Shown piece by piece: positions 24,199-33,745 of a DNA stretch of 64,000 bases. Position 1 is the first letter of the stretch. Each line of letters begins with the position of its first letter. The translations under genes were made by a program, and so were the position numbers. The notes below the pieces were generated by a model. That model ran no database searches. It worked only from the letters and a program-made list of their open reading frames with translations, and was not told the DNA's origin. Origin of the DNA: CAVXTT01 sp963764685 (lineage in GTDB: Bacteria > Bacteroidota > Ignavibacteria > Ignavibacteriales > Ignavibacteriaceae); NCBI GenBank assembly GCA_963764685.1, contig CAVXTT010000021.1:321099-385098 (forward strand), in the 5' to 3' direction.

Positions 24199-26490
24199 TT
24201 ATTTTAGGATAACAAGCTTTTTAACTATTGAATAATCGCCGGCAGCAAACTTATAATAATATACACCGCTTGAAATTGATGATGCATCGAATTGAACAGT
24301 ATAGTTACCTGTGTTCTTCATTTCGTTAACAAGTGTGGCAACTTTATTTCCGAGCACGTCAATTACTTCCAATGATACAAAGCTGTTAACCGGTACCTGG
24401 TAATCTATTGATGTAACAGGATTGAACGGGTTCGGGTAATTCTGGCTTACAAAGAAATCTTCAGGACCCTGTCCTGCAGCAACACTGATCTCATTACTGA
24501 ATTCAAATGTTCCGTTAAGGTCGATCTGTTTCAGCCTGTAGTAGTAGGTTCCGAATGAAGGTACATAATCGACGTAAGAATAATTGCTCGTAAAATTAGT
24601 TGTTCCTTTACCTGCTGTAAAGCCTGCTTTTACCCAGTCTGATGAGTTTGCACTTTTTCTTTGTATTTCAAATCCTGAATTATTAAGCTCACTGGCTGTA
24701 ATCCATTCAAGGATTACAAAGTTATCCTTTGCCTTTGCAGTAAATGAAGTAAGCTCGACTGGAATAGGAGGTATCTGTGTTAAAGTAGCAGTCTTTAATA
24801 CAATGTTGTTACCCGGATCGAACGTTACTGTGGAGGGCTGACGGTTAAATGTCCAGGTGAATATCTGGTTATTTACATTATTCATCACTGTTAAGGTTGT
24901 ATCGGGACCCGAGCTGAATGTTACCTTTACCTGCAGGGGCATCTGGTGGAATGGAGTATTTGTTTGTGTCTGCTTTGCAACAAATCCAACCTGCCATACA
25001 TTTCCGCCCCATGGGTCTATCCAGTAATTATTAGCATAAGCAGGGTGGTTCGGCTGATAGACCCAGCCGTTAAAGAACCAGCTGAGATCCTGTCCGTACT
25101 GTGTGCTGCAATGAGCAATAAAATCGGGTATTACTGCACTCTTAAATTTAACTGCAGGATCATTTGCATATGAGCTCATAGCCTGGAAGAATTTAGTATC
25201 TCCCATTACATACCTGAGCATATGAAGAACACAGGAGCCCTTCATATAAGTGATTGCATAATTGAAGAGTACACTTGTTGAGGGAGTATTAACAGCCCAG
25301 GAGGGATCTGATATTGCCCAGCCGGGATTACTCTGCATATAACTTTGAGCATTTCCATTGATCTCCGATTTATATGCATTGTAGCCGGAAGTGTGTTCTG
25401 TCCATAAAGCTTCAATGAATGTGGCAAATCCTTCATTAAGGAAAATATCAGCCCAGGTTGCACAGGTGATCATATCACCGAACCATTGATGTGCAAACTC
25501 GTGGGCAATTAAACTTTCAGACCAGCAGTTGGGACAGAGACTTGTTAAGGTCTGGTTCTCCATACCTCCCCACACGAACTGATTATTTAATGTAGAGAAG
25601 CCGTTCTTCTCAAAAGGATGTTCTGTAAATAACTGCGAATAATGCGTAGTCATCTGCAGAAGAATACTTTTCATTTGATTAATCTGAGAAGTGTTTTCTC
25701 CCGTATTCCAGTAAAACCTCATCGGTATACTATCGGCAGGATTCGACAGCTTATGCCAGTAAAATATATCTACATTGTAATTTACCTTTCCGGTAATTAC
25801 AACAAGGTATGTAGCTACGGGATCATTGCTGATCCAGTTATAATAAATAGTATCGGCTGTTTTAACTGAATCTGCTAACCGTCCGTTGGATCCAAGCTTA
25901 ACTGTTGCGGGAACTTTAACTTTTATGTCAACTGTTGCTTTGTCGTGCGGTCTGTCCCAGCAGGGGAACCATTTGCGTGCACCTTCCGGTTCACAGTCAG
26001 TAAAGAAAAATCCATTGCTTACATAGACTGCATCATCGGAAACATTATTATGACGGTAATATATTTTGACCTGACCTGTCTCGCCGGGAGTATATGCACG
26101 GTCGAGATTAATGTTTAGAATATTTGCTGTATGAGTAAAGGAAACACCTGCCATACGCACCGAATCTATTACAAGTGATGTATTTACCGCATTCAAGGGG
26201 ATGCTGGTAATGAGAGAATCGGCCTGGAAAGATAAAATGACAGATCCTTTATAGGATTTAGGATAAGGACTTAAGAAACAGCTATAGATATCCAGATCGA
26301 TCTTATAATTTAAAGCATTATAAGAATGCTTAATATCCGCGGCAGCGTTATCTGTAATCCATATGCCTGTTGTATTGCTTTTCTTCTGAAAGCAGTATGC
26401 TGACCCTGAAGGAGTTGTTGGATTATCCTGAGAAATCAAGAGTCCGGAAAAAAGGAAAAAGAGCAGGAGGGGAAGTAAAATTTTTTTCAT
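24199..26490 (-). CDS. Secreted M1-family metallopeptidase with T9SS sorting domain
   Basis: About 763 residues from the ATG at 26490 (MKKILLPLLLFFLFSGLLIS signal). An M1 N-terminal beta-domain (about 50-240) leads into the gluzincin catalytic domain with exopeptidase motif WGGMENQT (GxMEN) and HEFAHQWFGD followed by NEGFA, so zinc ligands are H330, H334 and E353 with E331 catalytic. The C-terminal part has a fibronectin-like linker and a T9SS type A sorting domain (SQNYPNPFNPVTSIDY to SIVKKLVILK) in place of the ERAP-type C-terminal domain. It should act outside the cell as an aminopeptidase on peptides. A start four codons upstream is also possible. Confidence 0.9.
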   Translation of the reverse strand: MKKILLPLLLFFLFSGLLISQDNPTTPSGSAYCFQKKSNTTGIWITDNAAADIKHSYNALNYKIDLDIYSCFLSPYPKSYKGSVILSFQADSLITSIPLNAVNTSLVIDSVRMAGVSFTHTANILNINLDRAYTPGETGQVKIYYRHNNVSDDAVYVSNGFFFTDCEPEGARKWFPCWDRPHDKATVDIKVKVPATVKLGSNGRLADSVKTADTIYYNWISNDPVATYLVVITGKVNYNVDIFYWHKLSNPADSIPMRFYWNTGENTSQINQMKSILLQMTTHYSQLFTEHPFEKNGFSTLNNQFVWGGMENQTLTSLCPNCWSESLIAHEFAHQWFGDMITCATWADIFLNEGFATFIEALWTEHTSGYNAYKSEINGNAQSYMQSNPGWAISDPSWAVNTPSTSVLFNYAITYMKGSCVLHMLRYVMGDTKFFQAMSSYANDPAVKFKSAVIPDFIAHCSTQYGQDLSWFFNGWVYQPNHPAYANNYWIDPWGGNVWQVGFVAKQTQTNTPFHQMPLQVKVTFSSGPDTTLTVMNNVNNQIFTWTFNRQPSTVTFDPGNNIVLKTATLTQIPPIPVELTSFTAKAKDNFVILEWITASELNNSGFEIQRKSANSSDWVKAGFTAGKGTTNFTSNYSYVDYVPSFGTYYYRLKQIDLNGTFEFSNEISVAAGQGPEDFFVSQNYPNPFNPVTSIDYQVPVNSFVSLEVIDVLGNKVATLVNEMKNTGNYTVQFDASSISSGVYYYKFAAGDYSIVKKLVILK

Positions 26491-26502
26491 AACAGAACCC
26501 AT

Positions 26503-26764
26503 TTAGTAAAATTGAACAATAAAACCAAAATTATGATTGTTTTAAATAAGAATGAAGCGTTTTAATGATTATTAAAATTTATTACACCAGGAAGGCTTAA
26601 AAAAGGGAGAAATAGAATACTTCACATAAAAAAATGTGTGACAATTCGTTCAGGTACTTGTTTACAGGGCATAAAAAGATTTTAGTTAATTATTTTAATT
26701 AATTATGCCGCAGGGCATAACTTTTTGTAAAAGTAATTTTACATTGACCAAAAAAGGAGTGTAA
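26503..26764. other. Intergenic region with a hairpin
   Basis: AT-rich leader between divergent genes. TTATGCC-GCAG-GGCATAA (26703-26720) followed by CTTTTT resembles a terminator or leader hairpin directly before the small gene at 26765, which has AAAAAGGAG as ribosome-binding site. Confidence 0.4.
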
Positions 26765-26962
26765 ATGGAAGACATAATCAGAATTGTATCGGAAAAGACA
26801 GGCTTACCAGCTGAAAAAGCTAAAGCAGCTGCAGATTCTGTGATAACTTACCTGAAAGATAAATTACCGGGTCCCGTTGCTTCACAGATTGATAATATTA
26901 TTAAAGGGGGACGCACGGGTTCCGAGGGCTTATCATCAGGTATGAAAACACTATTAAAATAG
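26765..26962 (+). CDS. Small conserved DUF2267/DUF2780-like protein
   Basis: The 65-residue protein reads MEDIIRIVSEKTGLPAEKAK ... SVITYLKDKLPGPVASQIDN and ends in a short Gly/Ser-rich tail. The pattern of a helical VSEKTGLPxEKAKxAxxxV segment and LKDKLPxPxAxQ is common in small cytoplasmic proteins related to DUF2267/DUF2780 domains, often stress-associated. It has no signal or membrane segment. The ribosome-binding site AAAAAGGAG is strong. A good terminator follows. Function unknown. Confidence 0.7.
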   Translation: MEDIIRIVSEKTGLPAEKAKAAADSVITYLKDKLPGPVASQIDNIIKGGRTGSEGLSSGMKTLLK

Positions 26963-27091
26963 TCAATTGTGAAGGCTCTGACGATAAGATTGAAAGATCA
27001 AATCCGGGTGATCATAACCCCGACACTATGAGGAGGTATAAAAAGACCTGAATGAGCACACCAATGAGATAATGTATAAATAAATCCCGGT

Positions 27092-27118
27092 GGGGGAGCA
27101 GAGATGCTCCCCCTTTTT
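27092..27118. terminator. Rho-independent terminator
   Basis: GGGGGAGCA-GAGA-TGCTCCCCC followed by TTTTTAT. It terminates the transcript from 26765 and abuts the end of the convergent nitroreductase gene. Confidence 0.85.
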
Positions 27119-27119
27119 A

Positions 27120-27629
27120 TTACCATTTATTAAAATGAACTTTACCTGCCGAATATCTTTCTTCGGTTTGCTTTTCCTCTGCAGGATAACCTAAAGATAT
27201 CAATGCAACCGGTATAATGTGATCGGGCAGTTTGAACAGTTTTTTGATGGATTTGATTACCTCTTCATTCGGATAGATTGCAATCCATACAGCCCCGAGT
27301 CCCATCCCGTGTGCTGCAAGCAGGATATTCTGAGCTGCTGCAGAGCTGTTCATTACATTATATTCTATGAATTTTTCCTTCTCAAGATCACCACATATCA
27401 GTATGCCTGATTTTGCCTGCTTAAGCATCTCTGCGTGCGTAATGATCTTTTGTATTTCAGGTAAAATCTTCTGGTCGTCAATTACAATAAATTCCCACGG
27501 CCGGTAATCCATTGCCGACGGGGCATACATAGCTGCTTTAAGCATTGTATCTATTTTTTCTTTTTCTATCAGCGCAGATGTGTACTGCCGTATGCTTCTG
27601 CGTTTATATAATGCTTCAAATAATTCCAT
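27120..27629 (-). CDS. Nitroreductase-family flavoprotein
   Basis: The 169-residue protein has the nitroreductase FMN-binding features: LYKRRSIRQYTSALIEKE at the N-terminus (RRSxR phosphate-binding), MYAPSAMDYRPWEFIVID, AAAQNILLAAHGMGLGAVWI, and IPVALISLGYPAEEKQ near the C-terminus. Such proteins bind FMN as homodimers and use NAD(P)H to reduce nitro, quinone or flavin substrates in the cytoplasm. The length fits the short NfsA/NfnB-like group. It stands alone. Confidence 0.9.
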   Translation of the reverse strand: MELFEALYKRRSIRQYTSALIEKEKIDTMLKAAMYAPSAMDYRPWEFIVIDDQKILPEIQKIITHAEMLKQAKSGILICGDLEKEKFIEYNVMNSSAAAQNILLAAHGMGLGAVWIAIYPNEEVIKSIKKLFKLPDHIIPVALISLGYPAEEKQTEERYSAGKVHFNKW

Positions 27630-27758
27630 TTCATACCTATTATTTTTAATAACTGAGTTGCAAATTTAATTGTATTCGGTTAAACTTCAGGCGGCTATCC
27701 TTATTTAAACCAGTAAATTATTTTTATCTTTTATCCTGAAACTAAAAATTAAAAGAAT

Positions 27759-28518
27759 ATGTGTCTGCTTCTGATTGCCAACAGGGTACATCCTGACTAT
27801 AAACTGATAATTGCAGCAAACCGTGATGAATTCTATGAACGTCCAACTGCACCCGCAGCATTCTGGGAAGATTATCCTGAGCTGCTGGCAGGTAAGGATT
27901 TTAGAGCTGGCGGCACCTGGTTGGGCATTACCAAAACAGGAAGAATTGCTGCTGTAACAAATTACCGGAGCGGACTGACACAAAACGAGGATGCGCGTTC
28001 CAGGGGAGACCTGACAAAGGATTTCCTGGTATCGGATATATCGCCGGAAGATTACGCAGCAATCCTTAAAGAAAATGGATCAAAGTATAATAAGTATAAC
28101 CTGGTCTTCGGCTCGGCAGATGAGCTTTATTACTATTCCAATGTTACTAATGCCCTGGAAAAGATAAATCGAGGGAATATATGGTCTCAGTAATTGTCTG
28201 CTAAATACTCCCTGGCCAAAGGTTAACAAGTCAAAGATAGATCTGGAGGAGATCTTAAAAAAAGATCCTGAGGATAACAGCCTCCTGGAACTTTTAAGAA
28301 ATCCTGAAGTTTATCCTGATGATCTGCTTCCTGATACCGGTATAGATCCCGAAATTGAGAGATATCTCTCGGCAGTATTTATTAAAACACCTGTATACGG
28401 TACGCGGGCGTCTACTGTAATTAAGATTGATTATAATAATGAGGTCACTTTTCTGGAAAAATCATTCGGCAGTGCAGGAGTAACAGGTGCGAATATGTTC
28501 AGATTGCAGATAAAATGA
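27759..28518 (+). pseudogene. TANGO2/NRDE-family protein, frameshifted
   Basis: The first frame (27759-28193) begins MCLLLIANRVHP with AANRDEFYERPTAPAAFW and DFRAGGTWLGITKTGR, the N-terminal Ntn-hydrolase-like signature of NRDE/TANGO2 (DUF833) proteins, and stops at WSQ. Near 28170 the correct frame changes: one base fewer would restore GIYGLSNCLLNTPWPKV, and that frame stays open to the TGA at 28516 with VFIKTPVYGTRASTV and SFGSAGVTGANMF, all typical of the family. So there is one apparent +1 insertion in an otherwise full-length gene of about 250 residues. It is either a recent mutation or an assembly error. The family is linked to haem or lipid handling in eukaryotes; bacterial role uncertain. 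Confidence 0.85.
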
Positions 28519-28595
28519 TCCGATGCACATAAGTTTTTTATTAAGTGTTCCGGTTCTTAATTTTACATATCTTTAATTCTATTTATTGAGGAAAT

Positions 28596-28865
28596 ATGGA
28601 GATAATTCACGATACTGACAGTCAGAAATTCTGTGTTAGAATAGACGGTAAGGAAGCATACCTGTATTACCGTTTAAGAGAGAATACAATGGATTTTGCC
28701 TCCACTTATGTCCCCAATGAATTAAGGAACAAAGGGCTTGCTGCAAAAATCGTTGAAGCAGGACTGGAATATGCAAGGCAGCATAATTACCAGGTCATTC
28801 CAAGCTGCTCCTATGTTGATGTTTATATCCGCCGCCATAAAAAATACCAGGATCTGCTGGCATAA
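28596..28865 (+). CDS. GNAT-fold N-acetyltransferase-like protein (YidJ type)
   Basis: The 89-residue protein reads IIHDTDSQKFCVRIDGKEA, YLYYRLRENTMDFASTYVP, then ELRNKGLAAKIVEAGLEYAR, the acetyl-CoA pyrophosphate-binding loop in minimal form, and IPSCSYVDVYIRRH. This matches the short single-domain Gcn5-like (NAT_SF) family, which keeps the acetyl-CoA site and is otherwise uncharacterised. It is cytoplasmic. It sits between the frameshifted NRDE gene and the sensor kinase on the same strand. Confidence 0.88.
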   Translation: MEIIHDTDSQKFCVRIDGKEAYLYYRLRENTMDFASTYVPNELRNKGLAAKIVEAGLEYARQHNYQVIPSCSYVDVYIRRHKKYQDLLA

Positions 28866-28927
28866 ATAACAATATCCTACCCCTGTCCTTCTTTTTTTTG
28901 TAAGTTACCCTAGCAAATTTTATTCGT

Positions 28928-30463
28928 ATGGACAAGACTACAAAGAAAATAGGCATTATCCTCGTTTTTATAATTCTTGTACCCTACCTCTTTTATTCCG
29001 CGTATGAAATAACCAGTCTGAATGAAAATGAAAGAGTAATCGAAGCCATATATACCAACCAGCTCGATGCAATTCTATTTTCCATAAACCAATATTCCGA
29101 AGACATAATCACAAGCTGGAGCAATAAGCTGGATTACCATTATCCTGATTCTTCAGAAAGAAACAAATTCTTTAAAGAAAACCCTTCACTTGAAGTTCTT
29201 TTCTCGGCGGATACTTCACTCCGGAATATTTCATATTCATATGCAGTCGATTCTGCAGCAATAAATAAACAGGTGATCTCCGCGATCCTGAAAGCCCGCA
29301 GAAAGGAAATATCAAAGCTCATATCCTTTACCGGCGAGGGGTACACAAAGCTTCAGCCGCTGACGCAGTCTGAAATTGATAAGGGGATGGTAATATTTAT
29401 ACCCCCCGGAAAAACTTCTACCGTTATAGCCGGAATTGTATTTAACCGGGAAGAGTTCATAAGGAGAATGCTTGCACCAAGGATACAATCCATTGCCGGT
29501 GATGAATTCACACTTTATGTTTCAAGGAACCGTGATGATGTGCAGATCTTTTCAAATGAGCAGGGCGTCCGCTCAAAAACTGCAGCTCAGCTTAAGCCGT
29601 TATGGCTGCTGCCTGAATATTCGCTGGGGATTTCTTTAAAAGGAGAAACTATCGAATCTCTTGCATCCGAACGTCTTTATACAAACTTCTTACTTATAAT
29701 ATTGCTTAATGTCATTCTCCTGTTCGGCATATGGCTGATATTCCGCAACATTAAAAAGGAAATACAACTGGCAAGGATAAAGTCCGATTTCGTTGCCAAT
29801 GTATCCCACGAACTAAGAACTCCCCTGGCATTAGTAAATATGTTTGCCGAGACTCTTGAAATGGGGAGGGTGCGTACGGAAGAGAAAAAGCAGGAGTATT
29901 ATTCGATCATTACACAGGAGATTGGAAGGTTAAGCAAGATAGTCAGTAAGATCCTGAGCTTCTCTAAAATGGAGGCAGGAAGGAGGACATATGCCTTTTC
30001 GTCAAACGATCTGAATGAAATTGTTTTAAGGATATTCGGTACTTATAAATTTCATCTGCAGAACAATGGTTTCAGGAGTGAAATTGAGCTGGAAGATACT
30101 CCCCTGCCGGTAAATGCTGACCCGGAGGCTGTAGGGGAAGCATTAATTAATCTGATTGATAATGCAATAAAATACACCCAGGATAATAAATATATTAAGA
30201 TCAAAAGCGGACGGGAGGATGGCTCTGTCTTTGTCGAAGTAGAGGATAAAGGTATAGGTATATCTCTGGAGAATCAGAAAAAAATTTTTGAGAAGTTCTT
30301 CAGGGTGCAGAGCAGCCTTATACATAATACAAAAGGTACAGGTCTCGGCTTAAGTATTGTAAAACATATTATGGATGCCCATAAAGGTGAGATCATTTTA
30401 AAAAGTACCCCCTGGGAAGGGAGTACCTTCAAATTGAAATTTCCTTTATCATCAACTATATAG
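28928..30463 (+). CDS. Membrane sensor histidine kinase
   Basis: The 511-residue protein has transmembrane helix 1 at about 9-26, a periplasmic sensing region of about 225 residues with no recognised fold, helix 2 at about 254-273 (FLLIILLNVILLFGIWLIF), then almost directly the HisKA dimerisation domain (DFVANVSHELRTPLALVN, phospho-acceptor His) and HATPase_c domain (N box NLIDNAIKYTQ, G1 EDKGIGIS, G2 GTGLGLSIVKHI). No HAMP domain is visible between helix 2 and HisKA. It is followed after 15 bases by its response regulator (30479), so the pair is an operon. The signal is unknown. Confidence 0.94.
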   Translation: MDKTTKKIGIILVFIILVPYLFYSAYEITSLNENERVIEAIYTNQLDAILFSINQYSEDIITSWSNKLDYHYPDSSERNKFFKENPSLEVLFSADTSLRNISYSYAVDSAAINKQVISAILKARRKEISKLISFTGEGYTKLQPLTQSEIDKGMVIFIPPGKTSTVIAGIVFNREEFIRRMLAPRIQSIAGDEFTLYVSRNRDDVQIFSNEQGVRSKTAAQLKPLWLLPEYSLGISLKGETIESLASERLYTNFLLIILLNVILLFGIWLIFRNIKKEIQLARIKSDFVANVSHELRTPLALVNMFAETLEMGRVRTEEKKQEYYSIITQEIGRLSKIVSKILSFSKMEAGRRTYAFSSNDLNEIVLRIFGTYKFHLQNNGFRSEIELEDTPLPVNADPEAVGEALINLIDNAIKYTQDNKYIKIKSGREDGSVFVEVEDKGIGISLENQKKIFEKFFRVQSSLIHNTKGTGLGLSIVKHIMDAHKGEIILKSTPWEGSTFKLKFPLSSTI

Positions 30464-30478
30464 GGAAAGGATTTAGTT

Positions 30479-31162
30479 ATGGAAAAAATACTAATTGTTG
30501 AAGATGAGCCGAATATGCGGCTTGGCTTGAAAGATAACCTTGAATTTGAAGGATACGAAGTAGATTTTGCAGTTGATGGAGAGGAAGGACTTAAAAAAAT
30601 TATGCAGAACACCTACAGCCTTGTCCTGCTTGATATAATGCTTCCCAATATGTCGGGATTTGATGTCTGCAGGACTGTCCGCAGCAGGAATAATAAGACC
30701 CCTATTATTTTATTAACAGCAAAGGGGGAGGAAATAGATAAGGTACTCGGGCTGGAGCTTGGTGCCGATGATTATGTAACAAAACCTTTCAGTCTGAGAG
30801 AGCTGCTTGCAAGAATAAAAGCAGTTATAAGAAGAGGTGAAGTAAAATCAACAGGCGGGAATAAGGATATCCGTATCGGTAAGATTGATGTAAACTTTGC
30901 ATCATATAATGCCTTCGAGAACGGCACCCAGGTACAGATGAGCCATAAGGAATTTGAGATACTCAGCTTTTTATGGAGCCATAAAAATAAAACAGTAAGC
31001 CGCGACGAACTGCTTAATGGTGTCTGGGGTTATGAGGAAAGTCCTACTACAAGGACAGTAGATAATTTTATACTGAAGCTGAGACAGAAAATTGAAAAGG
31101 ATCCTAACCACCCGCAGATCATTATTACGGTCCACGGGATCGGGTATAAGATGATTATCTGA
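30479..31162 (+). CDS. OmpR/PhoB-family response regulator
   Basis: The 227-residue protein has a receiver domain (EDEPN acidic pair, phospho-acceptor D52 in LVLLDIMLPNMSG, switch Thr in ILLTAKGEE, and Lys in VTKPFSLREL) and a winged-helix DNA-binding domain (about 125-225: MSHKEFEILSFLW ... TRTVDNFILKLRQKIE ... IITVHGIGYKMI). It is the cognate partner of the upstream kinase. Its stop overlaps the convergent ABC-transporter stop by 8 bases, so there is no room for a terminator between them. Confidence 0.95.
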   Translation: MEKILIVEDEPNMRLGLKDNLEFEGYEVDFAVDGEEGLKKIMQNTYSLVLLDIMLPNMSGFDVCRTVRSRNNKTPIILLTAKGEEIDKVLGLELGADDYVTKPFSLRELLARIKAVIRRGEVKSTGGNKDIRIGKIDVNFASYNAFENGTQVQMSHKEFEILSFLWSHKNKTVSRDELLNGVWGYEESPTTRTVDNFILKLRQKIEKDPNHPQIIITVHGIGYKMII

Positions 31163-32939
31163 GATCGGCTAATATATTATTTTCGTTTACTTCTTCTGAT
31201 TTAGTCTCCCCTATCTGCTGACGCCACATTGCATAGTACAGACCTTTTATCCTCAGAAGATCATCGTGTCTGCCTGCTTCAACTATTTTTCCTCTCTCAA
31301 GTACATATATCTTATCGGAGTGAAATACTGTCGACAACCTGTGAGCTATCATAATAGTGATCATTTGATTTGTGCCTGACACTCCCCTGATGGTTTCATT
31401 TATTTCCTCTTCCGTAAGGGAATCCAGTGCGGAAGTTGCTTCATCAAATATGAGCAGGTTCGGTTTTCTTAAAAGAGCCCGTGCAATTGATAACCTTTGC
31501 TTTTCTCCCCCGGAAACTTTTACTCCCCCTTCTCCTAAAACAGTATCGAGACCTTTATCTGCTCTTGCTAATAAGTCCTGGCAGGAGGCCTGGTTCAATA
31601 CATTTAGTATCTCTTCGTCAGTAGCAGAAGGATTAACAAATAAAAGATTTTCTTTAATAGAACCGGAAAAGAGCTGGGTATCCTGTGTAACAAATCCAAT
31701 CTGCTCTCTCAAATCGTCGTAATCTATAAAGTCATGGGATGTTCCGTTATAAAGGATCGAGCCATCTGACGGTTTATATAACCCGACAAGAAGTTTAACA
31801 AGTGTTGTTTTGCCCGAGCCCGAAGGTCCTACAAAGGCAATGGTCTCTCCTTTACGTACATCAAAAGAAATATTATCCACAGCCTTAACCTGGGATGTAT
31901 TATGCCGGAAGCTCACACGGTCGAATGACACCGTATTTATTGCATTAAGGACAAAAGGACTATCCGGTTTTTCTTCAACAGGGAGTTTCAATATCTCATC
32001 AAAATTGTTTAGGGATACTTCTGCCTCACGGTAGATATTTATTATATCTCCTACACTCTGCAGGGGGCCGAATATAAAGAAGGAATAGAGGAAAAGAGAG
32101 AAGAATTCACCGACAGTTATTGTCTGAGTATAGATCAGGTAGAGCATTATAAATATTATACTTGTACGGAGAAAATTAACCGCCGTACCCTGTATAAAGC
32201 TCAACGTCCTGATATATTTTACTTTTTTTAATTCAAGCACCAGGATCTTTTCGGTAGTGGAATTTAAGCGCTTAATCTCCTGCTCGCCAAGCCCCAGACT
32301 TTTAACAAGCTCAATGTTTCTGAGCGATTCGGTTGTTGTTCCTGCAAGAGCAGTTGTTTCACCTACAATTACCTTCTGAACTTTCTTAATTTTCCTGCTA
32401 AGTACAGAGCTGACTATTCCGATAATAGGGGCTGCAGCAAAGAATATAGGGGCTATTATCCAATAAACATATATTGAGTAGATGGTGACGAAAATAAGTC
32501 CCACCAGTGTGGTGAACAGTGTGTTAATTCCTGCAATTATAAGTCTTTCGGTATCTGTCCTTACCTTCTGAAGAACACCGAGCGTTTGTCCGCTGCGGCG
32601 GTCCTCAAACAAAGAATAAGGGAGCCTGAGAGAATGCTTTACCCCGTCGGTATAAATATCCGCACCTATTTTCTGTGTTATTACATTTACATAATAATCC
32701 TGGAAGTTCTTAGCCACCCGTGAAACGAAGGCAACGCCTACAGCGGCTCCCAGCAATAATAACACACCCCTGAAGAATTCTGCAGTAGTGTATTGACTGA
32801 ATTTGGTTGCATACTTATCTATTACTGTCCTGAATATCAGCGGATCGAGCAGGGAAAATATCTGGTTGATCGCAGCAAGCAGAAGTGCTACGGCAAATAG
32901 TTTCCAGTATCTCCCGGTATATGAAAATAACAGCTTCAT
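31155..32939 (-). CDS. ABC exporter, fused permease and ATPase
   Basis: The 594-residue half-transporter has an N-terminal six-helix ABC_membrane domain (about 1-310) and an NBD (about 340-570) with Walker A GPSGSGKTTLV, Q-loop GFVTQDTQ, signature VSGGEKQRLSIARAL, Walker B LLIFDEATSALDS and the H-loop MIAHRLSTVF. It probably works as a homodimer exporting lipid, peptide or drug; substrate cannot be assigned. Single gene with no second half-transporter nearby. It converges on the response regulator with an 8-bp overlap. Confidence 0.93.
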   Translation of the reverse strand: MKLLFSYTGRYWKLFAVALLLAAINQIFSLLDPLIFRTVIDKYATKFSQYTTAEFFRGVLLLLGAAVGVAFVSRVAKNFQDYYVNVITQKIGADIYTDGVKHSLRLPYSLFEDRRSGQTLGVLQKVRTDTERLIIAGINTLFTTLVGLIFVTIYSIYVYWIIAPIFFAAAPIIGIVSSVLSRKIKKVQKVIVGETTALAGTTTESLRNIELVKSLGLGEQEIKRLNSTTEKILVLELKKVKYIRTLSFIQGTAVNFLRTSIIFIMLYLIYTQTITVGEFFSLFLYSFFIFGPLQSVGDIINIYREAEVSLNNFDEILKLPVEEKPDSPFVLNAINTVSFDRVSFRHNTSQVKAVDNISFDVRKGETIAFVGPSGSGKTTLVKLLVGLYKPSDGSILYNGTSHDFIDYDDLREQIGFVTQDTQLFSGSIKENLLFVNPSATDEEILNVLNQASCQDLLARADKGLDTVLGEGGVKVSGGEKQRLSIARALLRKPNLLIFDEATSALDSLTEEEINETIRGVSGTNQMITIMIAHRLSTVFHSDKIYVLERGKIVEAGRHDDLLRIKGLYYAMWRQQIGETKSEEVNENNILADLR

Positions 32940-33003
32940 AAAAAGTAAGTTATAAAAATATATTAAGACTTTCAGTATAATGCGTCAGCAGGTTTAAAAA
33001 ACA

Positions 33004-33028
33004 AAAGGCTGGCAATTGCCAGCCCTTT
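33004..33028 (-). terminator. Rho-independent terminator
   Basis: AAAGGCTGGC-AATT-GCCAGCCCTTT, followed on the minus strand by a T-rich tract. It ends the secreted-protein gene at 33045. Confidence 0.8.
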
Positions 33029-33044
33029 GAGGGATCTTGAATAT

Positions 33045-33563
33045 TTATTCAGCTTTCTGATCTTGGCTCTTCACATCTTTGTCAGATTGTATATTTGCTT
33101 TTACTTCAGTCATCCAATCATTCTTCATTTTTATCCATTCAGCACGTTGTGTCTCATCGAGCATACCTTCTATATCATCAACTAAAGAGACAAGTTCAGC
33201 ATCAAGATCCGCATATGTATTGGCATCGCTTTTACCTTCTTGCTGTTCCATATTTATATCAGCTACATTTTCTTCGAACTCAACTATTCTCTCTATTATT
33301 TGATTTTCCTGTTCTTTGGTAATAGTTAAAGTCTGACCCAGCCTTTCTGTAATTTCTTTTGCCAGTTTGAAATGAGCGGCGGTATCGATCTGGGATTGCT
33401 TGCCAAAATCTGTCCCTGTCCCTTTAGAAGCATCCTCGCCGGGATTCCCATATTGCGTATCGGATGGTTTGCTTGTGGTATCCTCTATCTGAGCCTGGGC
33501 CCTGAAGAAAAATAATACACTGAATACACACATCAGGATCATACTACTCTTTAACCTAATCAT
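33045..33563 (-). CDS. Secreted hypothetical protein with helical C-terminal domain
   Basis: The 172-residue protein has a signal peptide (MILMCVFSVLFFFRAQAQ), a low-complexity linker (about 28-58, TTSKPSDTQYGNPGEDASKG), and a helical segment (about 60-160) rich in Glu, Asp and Lys with EQENQIIERIVEFEENVADI and DETQRAEWIKMKNDWMTEV. The arrangement recalls Spy/CpxP-like or LTXXQ proteins, which have a short helical hairpin and a DETQRxxW-like end, but I cannot assign the family firmly. It is likely periplasmic. A good terminator follows. Confidence 0.6.
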   Translation of the reverse strand: MIRLKSSMILMCVFSVLFFFRAQAQIEDTTSKPSDTQYGNPGEDASKGTGTDFGKQSQIDTAAHFKLAKEITERLGQTLTITKEQENQIIERIVEFEENVADINMEQQEGKSDANTYADLDAELVSLVDDIEGMLDETQRAEWIKMKNDWMTEVKANIQSDKDVKSQDQKAE

Positions 33564-33745
33564 ATCTTCTCCATATTATATTTAATCATTTTTGAATATA
33601 AAAGAAATAGAAAAAGAGACTGTGATTTCAGCTTCTCATAAATGAGAAGAGGTTGAACGGACTTTGCAAAAACAGAGGTAAAATTCTTTAATATTTATTT
33701 ATTGCCAGCAATTTAAGGGGATTTTTTTGGCATAATTATCTATAA

